Position numbers and translations under genes: made by a program
Notes under the pieces: model-generated
Databases searched by the model: none
What the model saw: only the letters and a program-made list of their open reading frames with translations
What the model was told of the DNA's origin: nothing
Shown here: piece after piece, positions 8,057 to 16,623 of the stretch
Position numbering within the stretch: position 1 is the stretch's first letter
Layout: each line of letters starts with the position of its first letter
NCBI RefSeq assembly: GCF_000719135.1
Contig: NZ_JOEK01000001.1
Coordinates: 124,001 to 188,000, forward strand
Length of the DNA: 64,000 bases
Reading direction: 5' to 3'
Source: Streptomyces avicenniae
Lineage (GTDB): Bacteria > Actinomycetota > Actinomycetes > Streptomycetales > Streptomycetaceae

Positions 8057-9103
8057 TCATGGCTGGTCCATGGTGCGCAGGGAGTCGGTGACGACCGCGA
8101 GGTGGTGGGAGGTGGTCCAGGCGCGCCAGTCCGTTCCGTTGCCCGCCTTCGGCCGCTCGCGGCGCGCGCACCTCGCCAACTCGCCGTCCCCCCACGACGT
8201 GTCCTCGCCGCGCGGAGGCCAGTGCTCCGAGCGGAGCAGATCACGGGCGATGGTGAAGAAGTCGTCGTTGCCCGGCAGCCTGCGGCGGGCCACCCGGACC
8301 TGCCAGTCCTCGCCGACCGTGTACCGGATGTTGGGGATGCCGCCGCGGCGGTCGGGCGGGGGCATGGCCGTGTGGCTGACGCCGTAGTCGCCGAAGTACG
8401 GCGGCGGTCCGCCGTCCGTCGCGCTCGCCACCTTGCGCCACAGCGCGGCGTCCCACCGGTGGAGCCTGTTGGGGACGTCGCCGCGCGCCAGGTTCCCAAG
8501 GGTCTGCGGGAACGCGCCCGACGCCACCACCACGGCGCGCCACGGGGCCCGCCGCGCCCGGTGCAGCGCGTCCAGCATCGGCGGGAGCGCTTCCGCCACC
8601 GCCGCGTCCCCGGACACGTGACCCGCGTCCAGGACGAGGTCAACCTGCTCGGGCGCCAGGTCCACGGCGCGCAGGGCGTCGGGTACATGGAGCGCCGCCG
8701 CCGGAGCGGCGAGCGCATCGACGCGGAGGACCGCCCCGCGCCCGTGCGCCCGCTGGACGTCACGCACCTCGGCCAGCGCTTCCGGCGGATCGTCCGCGCG
8801 GAAGACGGGGAGCAGCGCGACCGGCCAGGCCCCGAACTCCTCGCCGATCCAGGTCATCGGCCGTCCGGCCAGGACCTCGCCGACCGCGCCGTGGCGCCAG
8901 AGGTCGGCGCAGTCCACCGCGACGTCCAGCTCGGTCGGCAGCCGACTGCGGGCGTTCGTCAGGAAGGTCTCCACGCCCTTCTGCGGGCGCTCACCGTGCG
9001 CCACCTCCAGGATCGGAAGGATCCCGGCCCGCACGTCGGGCGTCATCCGCCCGAGCGCCGTGAGTTCGCCTCGTTTTCCTTTCAGGATCGGTACATACGC
9101 CAT
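8057..9103 (-). CDS. Beta-family protein (T4 beta protein-like), function unknown
   Basis: 348 residues starting MAYVPILKGKRGEL, the typical N terminus of the Beta_protein family named after a T4 phage protein. ATG 9103 was selected because homology-like sequence starts there; an in-frame extension to 9223 is not convincing. The body has the alternating acidic and proline segments of the family (AVDCADLW, DYGVSHTAMPPP) and no membrane segments. Biochemical function is not established to my knowledge. It is next to the decayed toxin-antitoxin pair and the rearranged 9.2 kb junction, so the locus looks like accessory DNA. Confidence 0.7.
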   Translation of the reverse strand: MAYVPILKGKRGELTALGRMTPDVRAGILPILEVAHGERPQKGVETFLTNARSRLPTELDVAVDCADLWRHGAVGEVLAGRPMTWIGEEFGAWPVALLPVFRADDPPEALAEVRDVQRAHGRGAVLRVDALAAPAAALHVPDALRAVDLAPEQVDLVLDAGHVSGDAAVAEALPPMLDALHRARRAPWRAVVVASGAFPQTLGNLARGDVPNRLHRWDAALWRKVASATDGGPPPYFGDYGVSHTAMPPPDRRGGIPNIRYTVGEDWQVRVARRRLPGNDDFFTIARDLLRSEHWPPRGEDTSWGDGELARCARRERPKAGNGTDWRAWTTSHHLAVVTDSLRTMDQP

Positions 9104-9193
9104 CGCCGCCCCAAGGAGCCACGCACGCACGCCCTCGCCGGAGGGATTGTTTCGAGGGTGCCTGTCGATACGTGGGGTGAACAGGGCGAGTTC

Positions 9194-9250
9194 AAGACAT
9201 CTGTCCGAAAAGCGCGTGATCATCGGCGATGAGGACGTTCGTGCCGATCA
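9194..9250 (-). pseudogene. N-terminal stump of a response regulator
   Basis: On the minus strand the stretch encodes GTNVLIADDHALF followed after four codons by a stop. VLIADDHALF is the very common first strand and acidic pair of NarL/LuxR response regulators, normally followed by RAG. The rest of the receiver is absent. An adjacent two-component gene would fit the FtsX-type ABC exporter next door. The match is short, so chance resemblance is possible. Confidence 0.35.
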
Positions 9251-9506
9251 CGCCGCGGAGTTCGGCCGGGGCGAGGAGACCGAGCCGCTCGCACGGGCGG
9301 GCGTTCACCGCCCGTGCGCGACGGTCACCGGCGAGAGCGGTCCGGCGATGCGGCCGGCCGTGCGGACGACCACCGGGTGAGGGGCCGAGAGGCTGAGACA
9401 GGGCGCATCCCCGTACTTCTTCCCGCACGGGTGGACGGACGCTCGCCACGTCATGTCGTCCGCAGCCCGCGACTCCTCCTCACCGGGCGGAAGGCCGCCG
9501 TCGTGG

Positions 9507-12110
9507 TCACCCGGCCCGGGACAGCCCCGCCACCACCCTGCCCGGGGGCGTGCGCAGGGCCGCGCGGGTCGTGAGGAGTGTCGTGGCGACGGTCAGGGTG
9601 ACGGCGGTCGCGGTCACCGTCAGCAGGATCAGCGGGGAGCCGGTCGGCAGGGGGCTGTCGGCGATGCCGAGGCTCGCGGGGACGAGGACGCACGCGGCCG
9701 TCAGGGCGCCGAGGGCCGTGCCGGAGACGGCCGTGAGGATCGCCTCGCACGTCATCATCCGCGTCACCTGGCGCCGCGTGGCGCCCACGAGGCGGTGGAG
9801 GGCCAGTTCGCGCCGCCGTTCGCCGGTCGCCAGGATCTGCGCGTTGACCAGGGCTATCGCCGCGTAGCCGACGACCATGACGACGACCAGGTAGGCCATC
9901 GACGCCTGCGTCCTGTCCTGCTCGGCCCGCGCCGCGCCGAGGGCGTCGCGGTCGGCGACCTGCAGACCTGGGTGGTCCGTGGCGAGGGCCGCGAGCGAGG
10001 CGGCCAGTGCGCCCGTGTCGGCGCCGGGCGCCGCCGTGACGAGGATCTGCGGGACGAGCCCGGTGTCCGTGTGGGCGGCGAGCAGGTCGGCGGGCAGGAG
10101 CGCCGTCTCGTAGCCCCGGCGGCCGTCCACCGTCGCGACCAGGACGGGCGTCACGCGGCTCCCGTCGCCCAGGCGCATCGGGACGGCGTCCCCCAGGCGA
10201 CGCCCCTCCGCCAGCGCCCGGGGAAGGGCGACGGTGTCGCCGCGCAGCGCGCCGAGGTCGCCGTCCACCGCGCGGAACGCGGTCGTCGCCTCGACCGCAC
10301 CGGCCGTCACGCCGCGCAGCGCCACCTCGGTCGGCTGCGGCCCGGCGTCCTCCCCTTCCTCCCCGCTCTCCCCGCCCCGCGACGCGGCCAGCGGCTCGTC
10401 CGGCTCGATCCAGCCGAGCCCCGATATCTGTGCCGACGCCGCGCCGACGCCCGGCAGCGCCGCGACCGCCCCCACCGTGTCGAGCGGCAGCCCGCCCGCC
10501 CCGGCCGTCACGACCAGGTCGGCGCGCAGGCTGGCGTCGAACGCCTCCCGCGCACCCGCCGCCTGCGTCGTGTGGAGGTACACCAGCGACAGCGCCAGGC
10601 CGGTCGCGAGCATGACCGGCATGACCGCGTTCGCCGTCCTGGCGGCCCCGGCGCGCGCGTTGAGCGTCGCGAGGTCGCCCGCCAGGCCGCCCGCCGCCCG
10701 CATCGGCCGCCGCAGCACGGCGGTGAAGGCCCGGGACAGGACGGGCCCCAGCAGCCCGAACCCGGACGTCCACAGCAGCGCCGCCGGAGTCGCCACGCTG
10801 TCCGCGTCGGGCCCTGGCGTCCGTGCCGTGACGACGGCCAGCGCCGTCCCGCCGCCCAGGCAGGCCAGCGCCGCGATCAGCCGGACGACGCCGAACCGCG
10901 CGCGGTCCGCCGTGACGTCGGCCAGCGCCTCGACCGGACGCGTACGCCCCGCCGCGCGCGCCGCGAGGAAGGCGGCGCACAGGGCGGTGAGCAGCGCAGT
11001 CCCCGCCCCGGCGATCAGCGGCACGGCGCCGGAGCGGTACGCGATCGACGCGGGCACCACGCCGTTGTCGGCGAAGGTGGCGAGCAGCCACTCACCCACC
11101 CTCGGGCCGGGGACGCAGGCCAGCGCCGTGGCGAACACGGCCAGGACCGACGTCTCGACAAGGATCATCCGCCGCACCTGACGCGGCGTCGCGCCGATCG
11201 CCCGCAGCAGCGCCATGTCCTGGCGCCGCCGCCGCAGCGACAGGGAGACGGCGCCCGCGACCGCGAAGACGGTGACCAGGGCGGCCAGCCCGCCGAACGC
11301 CGCCGCGAGCGGCACCAGGTCCTCGCCCTCGGCGAGGACGGCCGGGTCCTCGGCGCGCCCGCGCGCGTCGCCGTCCAGCACGGTGACCCCGCGCCCGGCG
11401 AGCCGGTCCCGCAGCGCGTCGGCGACCGCGCCGACGTCCGCGCCCGGCGCGGTGAGCACGCCGATGGCGTCCACGGTGCCCGGGTGGCCCGCGAGGCGCG
11501 CGGCCTCCGCGTCGGTGAACAGGACGCCCGCCGCCGCGCCGGGCCCCGAGGCCAGCCCCGAGACGGTGTACGTGTGCCGGACGCCGCCCGCCACCAGGCC
11601 GAGCCGGTCGCCGGGGCGCAGGCCCGCACGGGCCGCGAGCGCGTCGCCGACGACGACCGCGCCGTCCCCGGTGGGCCGCGCGCCCTCGGCGAGCCGCAGG
11701 GGCGCGAGCCGCGCCACCGACCAGCCGTGCCCGGTCGCCTCAAGACCGTCCGTGCCGTCCGTACCCTCGGTGGCCGCCGTGCGGTCCTCCGCCGGGAGCA
11801 GGACGGGGAAGGACACGTCAGGCAGCGCGGCGGCGACGCCCGGCACGGCCGCCACCTCGTCCACCAGCGCGGCGTCCGTCCGCACGCGCCCGGGGAAGAC
11901 GACGTCCGCCGCGGTGCCCGCGTACCGCTGGTCGTCGGTCACGACCAGCGGGGCGGCGGCCAGGCGCTCCGGCGGCGCGGCGAGCCGCACGCCCGTCTCC
12001 AGCAGGCCGCCTGAACCGATGACGAGCGCGGCCCCGAGGAACAGCGCGACGAACGACGCGGCGAAGCCGCCCTTGTGGAAGCGCAGGGTGCGCAGCGCGA
12101 TCCCGATCAC
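9507..12110 (-). CDS. FtsX-like ABC transporter permease
   Basis: 867 residues with two repeated FtsX/MacB units: a first membrane helix near residues 15-35, a large extracytoplasmic domain, three helices in the middle, then a second external domain and three C-terminal helices. Cytoplasmic loops after the second helix of each unit contain RAIGATPRQVRRM and HRLVGATRRQVTRM, the coupling signature of the family. GTG 12110 is preceded by GGAGG at 7 nt and overlaps the ATPase stop (GTGA), so the two genes are coupled. Such exporters move peptides, lipids or antibiotics, often as resistance systems; the substrate cannot be inferred. Confidence 0.92.
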   Translation of the reverse strand: MIGIALRTLRFHKGGFAASFVALFLGAALVIGSGGLLETGVRLAAPPERLAAAPLVVTDDQRYAGTAADVVFPGRVRTDAALVDEVAAVPGVAAALPDVSFPVLLPAEDRTAATEGTDGTDGLEATGHGWSVARLAPLRLAEGARPTGDGAVVVGDALAARAGLRPGDRLGLVAGGVRHTYTVSGLASGPGAAAGVLFTDAEAARLAGHPGTVDAIGVLTAPGADVGAVADALRDRLAGRGVTVLDGDARGRAEDPAVLAEGEDLVPLAAAFGGLAALVTVFAVAGAVSLSLRRRRQDMALLRAIGATPRQVRRMILVETSVLAVFATALACVPGPRVGEWLLATFADNGVVPASIAYRSGAVPLIAGAGTALLTALCAAFLAARAAGRTRPVEALADVTADRARFGVVRLIAALACLGGGTALAVVTARTPGPDADSVATPAALLWTSGFGLLGPVLSRAFTAVLRRPMRAAGGLAGDLATLNARAGAARTANAVMPVMLATGLALSLVYLHTTQAAGAREAFDASLRADLVVTAGAGGLPLDTVGAVAALPGVGAASAQISGLGWIEPDEPLAASRGGESGEEGEDAGPQPTEVALRGVTAGAVEATTAFRAVDGDLGALRGDTVALPRALAEGRRLGDAVPMRLGDGSRVTPVLVATVDGRRGYETALLPADLLAAHTDTGLVPQILVTAAPGADTGALAASLAALATDHPGLQVADRDALGAARAEQDRTQASMAYLVVVMVVGYAAIALVNAQILATGERRRELALHRLVGATRRQVTRMMTCEAILTAVSGTALGALTAACVLVPASLGIADSPLPTGSPLILLTVTATAVTLTVATTLLTTRAALRTPPGRVVAGLSRAG

Positions 12111-12958
12111 CGTGCGGCCTCCGCCCCGGCCGTGACAGCGCTCCCGGCGGCGGCGTCGCGCCACGCGCCCAGGCGCGTCATCCGCGCGGCGACGCGGTCG
12201 GCCGTGGGCGCGTCGAGCGAGCCCGCGAGCCGCCCGTCGGCGAGGAAGAGCACGCGGTCCGCGCGGGCGGCGGCCACCGGGTCGTGCGTGACCATGACGA
12301 CGGTCTGCCCGGCCTCCTCGACGGCCTCGCGCAGCAGCCCGAGGACCTCACGGGCGGTCGTGCTGTCGAGCGCGCCCGTCGGCTCGTCGCCGAACAGGAC
12401 GGCGGGCCGGGTGACGAGGGCGCGCGCCACGGCGACGCGCTGCTGCTGGCCGCCCGACAGCTCGCCGGGCCGGCTGTGCCGCCGGTGGCCGAGGCCGACG
12501 CGCTCCAGCACCTCGCGCACGGCACGCCGGTCGGGGCGGCGGCCCGCCAGCCGTAGCGGCAGGGTGACGTTGTCCGTCACGCTCAGCGCGGGCAGCAGGT
12601 TGAACGCCTGGAAGACGAAGCCGATCCGCTCGCGCCGCAGCTCGGTGAGCGCCCGCTCCCGCAGCGGGCCGAGCGCCACGCCGTCGAGGTGGACGGCGCC
12701 CGACGTCGGCCGGTCGAGCCCGGCGGCGCAGTGCAGGAACGTGCTCTTCCCCGAGCCCGACGGGCCCATCACGGCGGTGAAGCTGCCGCGCCGCAGCGCG
12801 ACGCTCACGCCGTCGAGCGCGGCCACCGGCCGCCGCGCGTCGCCGTACACCTTCCGCACGTCGTCGAGGCGGACGACCACGTCAACGTCCGCGTCCACGT
12901 CCGCGTCGCGGGGCGGTTCCGAGGGGGCCGAGGGGGTCTGACCTGGGGATATCGTCAT
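12107..12958 (-). CDS. ABC transporter ATP-binding protein, MacB/LolD type
   Basis: 283 residues. Walker A GPSGSGKST at about residues 66-74, Q loop VFQAFNL, signature LSGGQQQRVAVARAL, Walker B VLFGDEPTGALD and H-loop VTHD are all intact. An unusual Asp/Val repeat (DADVDADVDVVV) precedes the domain. It is the first gene of a two-gene operon with the FtsX-like permease. Start ATG 12958 has a G-rich stretch only 2-4 nt away and a strong inverted repeat immediately upstream. Confidence 0.93.
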   Translation of the reverse strand: MTISPGQTPSAPSEPPRDADVDADVDVVVRLDDVRKVYGDARRPVAALDGVSVALRRGSFTAVMGPSGSGKSTFLHCAAGLDRPTSGAVHLDGVALGPLRERALTELRRERIGFVFQAFNLLPALSVTDNVTLPLRLAGRRPDRRAVREVLERVGLGHRRHSRPGELSGGQQQRVAVARALVTRPAVLFGDEPTGALDSTTAREVLGLLREAVEEAGQTVVMVTHDPVAAARADRVLFLADGRLAGSLDAPTADRVAARMTRLGAWRDAAAGSAVTAGAEAAR

Positions 12959-12966
12959 GTCCCCAT

Positions 12967-12996
12967 GCTGTCGGCCGGGGCGGGGCGGCCGACAGC
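12967..12996. promoter_or_regulatory. Inverted repeat in front of the ABC ATPase start
   Basis: GCTGTCGGCC (12967-12976) pairs perfectly with GGCCGACAGC (12987-12996) around a 10-nt G-rich loop. It lies 9 nt from the ATG, so it could be a repressor site or an RNA hairpin affecting translation of the operon. Confidence 0.5.
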
Positions 12997-13013
12997 CCCG
13001 GCCGGTTGAACTT

Positions 13014-13037
13014 GGGGTCCACCGGCCGGTGGACCCC
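13014..13037. terminator. Perfect 24-bp palindrome after the acyl-CoA dehydrogenase gene
   Basis: Each arm is GGGGTCCACCGG and its exact complement follows with no spacer. It starts 15 nt after the dehydrogenase stop on the minus strand. Position suggests transcription termination, although a loop-less palindrome could equally bind a dimeric protein. Confidence 0.55.
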
Positions 13038-13052
13038 GCCCGCCCGCCGCCA

Positions 13053-14882
13053 TCAGAAGGCCGCTTCGTCCAGGTCCATCAGCGACAGGTCGGTGCGCTC
13101 CGCCGCCTCGCGGGCCAGCGCGACGTTCGGCAGGACGGTCGCCGCGAAGTGCCGCGCGGCGGCGATCTTGCCCGCGTAGAACGGCTGGTCCTTCGTGCTC
13201 GCGCCCGGCAGCTTCGCCGCCGCCACCGCCGCGCCGCGCAGCAGCAGGTAGCTGACGACGACGTCGCCCGCCGCCATGAGGAACGGCGTCGTGTTCAGCC
13301 CCACCTTGTAGAGGGAGCGGACGTCCTTCTCCGTGCCTGCCAGGTCCGTCAGCAGCACGCCCACCAGGCGCTCCAGCTCGCCGACCGCACGCGTCAGCTG
13401 CTCCCGCGCGCCCGCCAGCTCGGCGCCGCCCTGCGCCTCGGCCAGGAACTTCTTGATCTCCTCGGCCAGCGACGTCAGCGCCACGCCCTGGTTGCGGACG
13501 ATCTTGCGGAAGAAGAAGTCCTGGCCCTGGATCGCCGTCGTGCCCTCGTACAGCGTGTCGATCTTGGCGTCCCTGATGTACTGCTCGATCGGGTACTCCT
13601 GGAGGTACCCGGAGCCGCCCAGCGTCTGGAGCGACTCGGCGAGCTGCTGGTAGGAGCGCTCCGAGCCGTAGCCCTTGAGCACGGGCAGCAGCAGGTCGTT
13701 CAGCGCCTCGTCGGCCGAGGCGTCCTCACCTGCCGACTCCTTGACGAGGATCGCGTCCTGCACGCACGCGGTGTAGAGGACGAGCGCGCGCATGCCCTCG
13801 GCGTACGCCTTCTGCGTCATGAGGGAGCGGCGGACGTCCGGGTGGTGCGTGATGGTGACGCGCGGCGCGCTCTTGTCGGCGAACTGCGTCAGGTCGGGGC
13901 CCTGCACGCGCTCCTTGGCGTACTCCAGCGCGTTGAGGTAGCCGGTGGACAGCGTGGCGATGGCCTTGGTGCCGACCATCATGCGGGCGAACTCGATGAT
14001 CTTGAACATCTGCCGGATGCCGTCGTGTTTCTCGCCGAGCAGCCAGCCGCGCGCCGGGGTGCCGTGGGCGCCGAACGTCAGCTCGCAGGTGTTGGAGATC
14101 TTGAGGCCCATCTTGTGCTCGACGTTGGTGGCGTAGACGCCGTTGCGCCCGCCCAGCTCGCCGCTGTCCCAGTCGAAGTCGTACTTCGGGACGATGAACA
14201 GCGACAGGCCCTTGGTGCCGCTGCCGTGGCCCTCGGGGCGTGCCAGCACGAAGTGGATGATGTTGTCGGAGAGGTCGTGCTCGCCCGAGGTGATGAAGCG
14301 CTTCACGCCCTCGATGTGCCAGGAGCCGTCCGGCTGCGGCAGGGCCTTCGCGCGGCCCGCGCCGACGTCGGAGCCCGCGTCCGGCTCGGTGAGCACCATG
14401 GTGGAGGCCCAGCCCTTGTCCACCATGAGCTGCGCGATCTTGCCCTGCTCCTCGGTGCCCTCGTCGTACAGGACGCGGCCGAAGGTCGGGCCTGAGCCGT
14501 ACATCCAGATCGCCGGGTTGGAGCCGAGGATGTTCTCGCCCGCCGCCCAGACGAGGGAACGCGGCGCCGTCAGCCCGCCCAGTTCCTCGCCGATGCTGAG
14601 CCGCCACCACTCCGCGTCCATGTAGGCGCGGTAGCTCTTCCTGAACGACTCGGGCAGCGGCGCCGTGTGCGTCTCCGGGTCGAAGACGGGGGGTGTGCGG
14701 TCGCCCTCGACGTACGAGGCGGCCAGCTCGTTCTCGGCGAGGCGGGCGATCTCCGCCAGCATGCTCCGGGCGGTGTCGGGGTCGGTCTCCTGGAACGGCC
14801 CGGTGCCGTACACCGTCTCGCGGCCCAGGACCTCGAACAGGTTGAACTCGATGTCGCGGAGATTCGACTTGTAGTGACCCAT
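13053..14882 (-). CDS. Acyl-CoA dehydrogenase, DmdC/AidB-like with C-terminal extension
   Basis: 609 residues. The order is N-terminal helical domain, middle domain ([17 protein letters not shown], the FAD/substrate segment), C-terminal helical domain with [18 protein letters not shown], where the glutamate of YEGT is the usual catalytic base, then about 120 residues of the extra domain found in 3-methylmercaptopropionyl-CoA dehydrogenases. It uses FAD to form a 2,3-enoyl-CoA. ATG 14882 has GGAG 8 nt upstream. The gene is divergent from the SseB-like gene; paired TACC-N4-GGTA sites in between suggest control by a TetR-type lipid regulator. Confidence 0.93.
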   Translation of the reverse strand: MGHYKSNLRDIEFNLFEVLGRETVYGTGPFQETDPDTARSMLAEIARLAENELAASYVEGDRTPPVFDPETHTAPLPESFRKSYRAYMDAEWWRLSIGEELGGLTAPRSLVWAAGENILGSNPAIWMYGSGPTFGRVLYDEGTEEQGKIAQLMVDKGWASTMVLTEPDAGSDVGAGRAKALPQPDGSWHIEGVKRFITSGEHDLSDNIIHFVLARPEGHGSGTKGLSLFIVPKYDFDWDSGELGGRNGVYATNVEHKMGLKISNTCELTFGAHGTPARGWLLGEKHDGIRQMFKIIEFARMMVGTKAIATLSTGYLNALEYAKERVQGPDLTQFADKSAPRVTITHHPDVRRSLMTQKAYAEGMRALVLYTACVQDAILVKESAGEDASADEALNDLLLPVLKGYGSERSYQQLAESLQTLGGSGYLQEYPIEQYIRDAKIDTLYEGTTAIQGQDFFFRKIVRNQGVALTSLAEEIKKFLAEAQGGAELAGAREQLTRAVGELERLVGVLLTDLAGTEKDVRSLYKVGLNTTPFLMAAGDVVVSYLLLRGAAVAAAKLPGASTKDQPFYAGKIAAARHFAATVLPNVALAREAAERTDLSLMDLDEAAF

Positions 14883-14935
14883 GGCGGCGACTCCGTAGAT
14901 GTCGGTGCGGTGCGCGTGCGGCGGCCGGGCTTTCG

Positions 14936-14972
14936 TACCGGCAGGTAACACCCATAGTGCTACCCGCCGGTA
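14936..14972. promoter_or_regulatory. Paired TACC-N4-GGTA operator-like sites
   Basis: TACCGGCAGGTA (14936-14947) and TACCCGCCGGTA (14961-14972) are each imperfect palindromes. Together they form an 11-of-12 inverted repeat with centres 25 bp apart. They lie about 53 bp upstream of the acyl-CoA dehydrogenase ATG and 50 bp upstream of the divergent gene. Confidence 0.6.
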
Positions 14973-15009
14973 ATAAGAAGCAAGCGGAAACGAGTCAAGT
15001 GTGGGTCAG

Positions 15010-15015
15010 TACTCT
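15010..15015 (+). promoter_or_regulatory. -10 box of a probable leaderless transcript
   Basis: TACTCT ends 7 nt before ATG 15023, and no ribosome binding site is visible. A clear -35 cannot be named; GGAAAC lies about 18 bp upstream. Confidence 0.45.
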
Positions 15016-15022
15016 TACCGGC

Positions 15023-15517
15023 ATGTACGGCTACGACAACCAGTCGGCCTATCAGGGCCAGCAGCAGCCCTACGGGGAGCAGCAGCCGCTCGCCGGGTAC
15101 GGGGGTCAGCAGCTCTATCCGGAGCAGCAGCAGCCCGCAGGTCCCGCCGCTCCGCCCGCCCCGCCGTCGCTCGCCGACGCCCTGCGCGCGTACACCTCGG
15201 GCGCCATGTCGAGCGAGGAGTTCCACGACCTCTTCCTCGGCGCCAAGATCTACTGCCCGCGCGGCGAGAACCCCGGCTTCCTCGCGCTGCACACGACGCA
15301 GCAGCCGGTCATCCCCCTGTTCTCGTCGCTCAAGGAGCTGCGGCGCTACGCGGGCAAGGAGTCGCGCTACTTCACGGTCACGGGCGGCGAGGTCCTGGAC
15401 CTGCTGCCGACCGGGTACGGCTTCGCGCTCGACATGGAGGGCGAGCACCGGCTCGTGCTGGACGCGGAGTCGGTCGAGGAGATGGTGGACTACACGATGC
15501 GCCGCATGTACGGCTGA
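15023..15517 (+). CDS. SseB-like N-terminal domain protein
   Basis: 164 residues. The first 45 are a Gln/Tyr/Pro-rich low-complexity tail (repeated GQQQPYGEQQ-like units). The rest matches the SseB N-terminal domain as found in many Streptomyces proteins, including LFLGAKIYCPRG, the FSSLKELRRY segment and a closing LVLDAESVEEM. SseB domains here are cytoplasmic and of unknown role. ATG 15023 was chosen over 14957 because it follows a TANNNT box at leaderless spacing. It is divergent from the acyl-CoA dehydrogenase gene. Confidence 0.8.
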   Translation: MYGYDNQSAYQGQQQPYGEQQPLAGYGGQQLYPEQQQPAGPAAPPAPPSLADALRAYTSGAMSSEEFHDLFLGAKIYCPRGENPGFLALHTTQQPVIPLFSSLKELRRYAGKESRYFTVTGGEVLDLLPTGYGFALDMEGEHRLVLDAESVEEMVDYTMRRMYG

Positions 15518-15565
15518 GGCGCGCGCCGTCGCCCGGCCGATCCGGGCACGGGAATGCGCGGACCC

Positions 15566-15594
15566 TCGACGGATGTTCACCGTTCAACTATTCT
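15566..15594 (+). promoter_or_regulatory. Sigma-70-type promoter of the pirin gene
   Basis: TCGACG (15566-15571) and TATTCT (15589-15594) are separated by 17 bp. The -10 ends 25 nt before ATG 15620, leaving room for the GGAGG site at 15610-15614. Confidence 0.55.
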
Positions 15595-15619
15595 GTGGGC
15601 AGTCACCCAGGAGGTCCCC

Positions 15620-16573
15620 ATGCCCGCGATCACCGTGGAGAACCCGCTCACCCTGCCGCGCGTCACGGCCCCCGCCGACGCCACCGCCCGCCCCGTGCGC
15701 GCCGTCGCCACGGCGCCCGCCGGTTTCGAGGGCGAGGGCTTCCCGGTCCGCCGGGCCTTCGCCGGGATCCACCAGCGCCACCTCGACCCGTTCATCCTCA
15801 TGGACCAGATGGGCGAGGTCGAGTACGCGCCTGGTGAGCCGAAGGGCACGCCATGGCACCCGCACCGGGGCTTCGAGACGGTGACCTACCTGCTCGACGG
15901 CACCTTCGTCCACCGCGACTCCGAGGGCGGCGGCGGCGTCATCAACGACGGCGACACCCAGTGGATGACGGCGGGCTCCGGGCTGCTCCACATCGAGGCC
16001 CCGCCGGAGTCGCTCGTCGTCTCGGGCGGCCTGTTCCACGGCATCCAGCTGTGGGTGAACCTGCCCGCCGCCGACAAGATGACCACCCCCCGCTACCAGG
16101 ACATCGGCGGCACCCACGTGCAGCTGCTCACCTCGTCGGACGGCGGCGCCCTCGTCCGCCTCATCGCGGGCGAGCTGGACGGTCACGCGGGGCCGGGCGT
16201 CACCCACACCCCGATCACCCTGGTCCACGCGACGGTCGCGCCTGGCGCCGAGCTGACGCTGCCCTGGCGCCGCGACTTCAACGCGCTCGCGTACGTCCTG
16301 GCCGGGCGCGGCAGCGCGGGCGCCGGGCGGCGGCCGGTCGAGCTGGGCCAGGCCGTGGTCTTCGGCGAGGGCGACACCGTCACCGTGCGCGCCGACGAGC
16401 GGCAGGACGGTCACACGCCCTCGCTCGACGTCATCCTCCTCGGCGGCCTGCCGATCCGGGAGCCCTTCGCGCACTACGGCCCGTTCGTCATGAACAGCCA
16501 CGCCGAACTGACGCAGGCGTTCGACGACTTCCAGGCCGGGCGGCTCGGCCGGATTCCCGCCGACCACCTCTGA
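15620..16573 (+). CDS. Pirin family protein
   Basis: 317 residues with two cupin domains. The N-terminal one has the pirin metal-site pattern HPHRGFETVTYLLDG with later HRDS, GDTQWMTAGSGLLHIE; the glutamate of this last segment completes the His3-Glu iron site. The C-terminal domain is degenerate. Pirins are iron proteins, some of which are quercetinases or redox-sensing regulators. ATG 15620 follows AGGAGG at 5 nt. It is a single gene with its own promoter and a strong convergent terminator. Confidence 0.92.
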   Translation: MPAITVENPLTLPRVTAPADATARPVRAVATAPAGFEGEGFPVRRAFAGIHQRHLDPFILMDQMGEVEYAPGEPKGTPWHPHRGFETVTYLLDGTFVHRDSEGGGGVINDGDTQWMTAGSGLLHIEAPPESLVVSGGLFHGIQLWVNLPAADKMTTPRYQDIGGTHVQLLTSSDGGALVRLIAGELDGHAGPGVTHTPITLVHATVAPGAELTLPWRRDFNALAYVLAGRGSAGAGRRPVELGQAVVFGEGDTVTVRADERQDGHTPSLDVILLGGLPIREPFAHYGPFVMNSHAELTQAFDDFQAGRLGRIPADHL

Positions 16574-16585
16574 GCCGAGGCGCAC

Positions 16586-16620
16586 GGGCGCGGACACCGG
16601 ACGGCCCGGTGCCCGCGCCC
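16586..16620. terminator. Bidirectional terminator hairpin
   Basis: GGGCGCGG (16586-16593) pairs with CCGCGCCC (16613-16620), and inside it CACCGG (16595-16600) pairs with CCGGTG (16606-16611), giving a 14-bp stem with one A/C mismatch and a 5-nt loop. It sits between the convergent pirin and phosphatase stops. Confidence 0.75.
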
Positions 16621-16623
16621 GGC

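Noticed and set aside
9192..9449. An 85-residue complete gene on the minus strand
   Set aside because: Only the last 20 residues resemble a known protein (response regulator start). The remainder looks like random high-G+C reading.
9453..12014. An 850-codon plus-strand open frame
   Set aside because: It is antisense to the FtsX-like permease, which has correct domains, a ribosome site and operon coupling.
12957..14495. A 512-codon plus-strand open frame
   Set aside because: It is the shadow of the acyl-CoA dehydrogenase gene.
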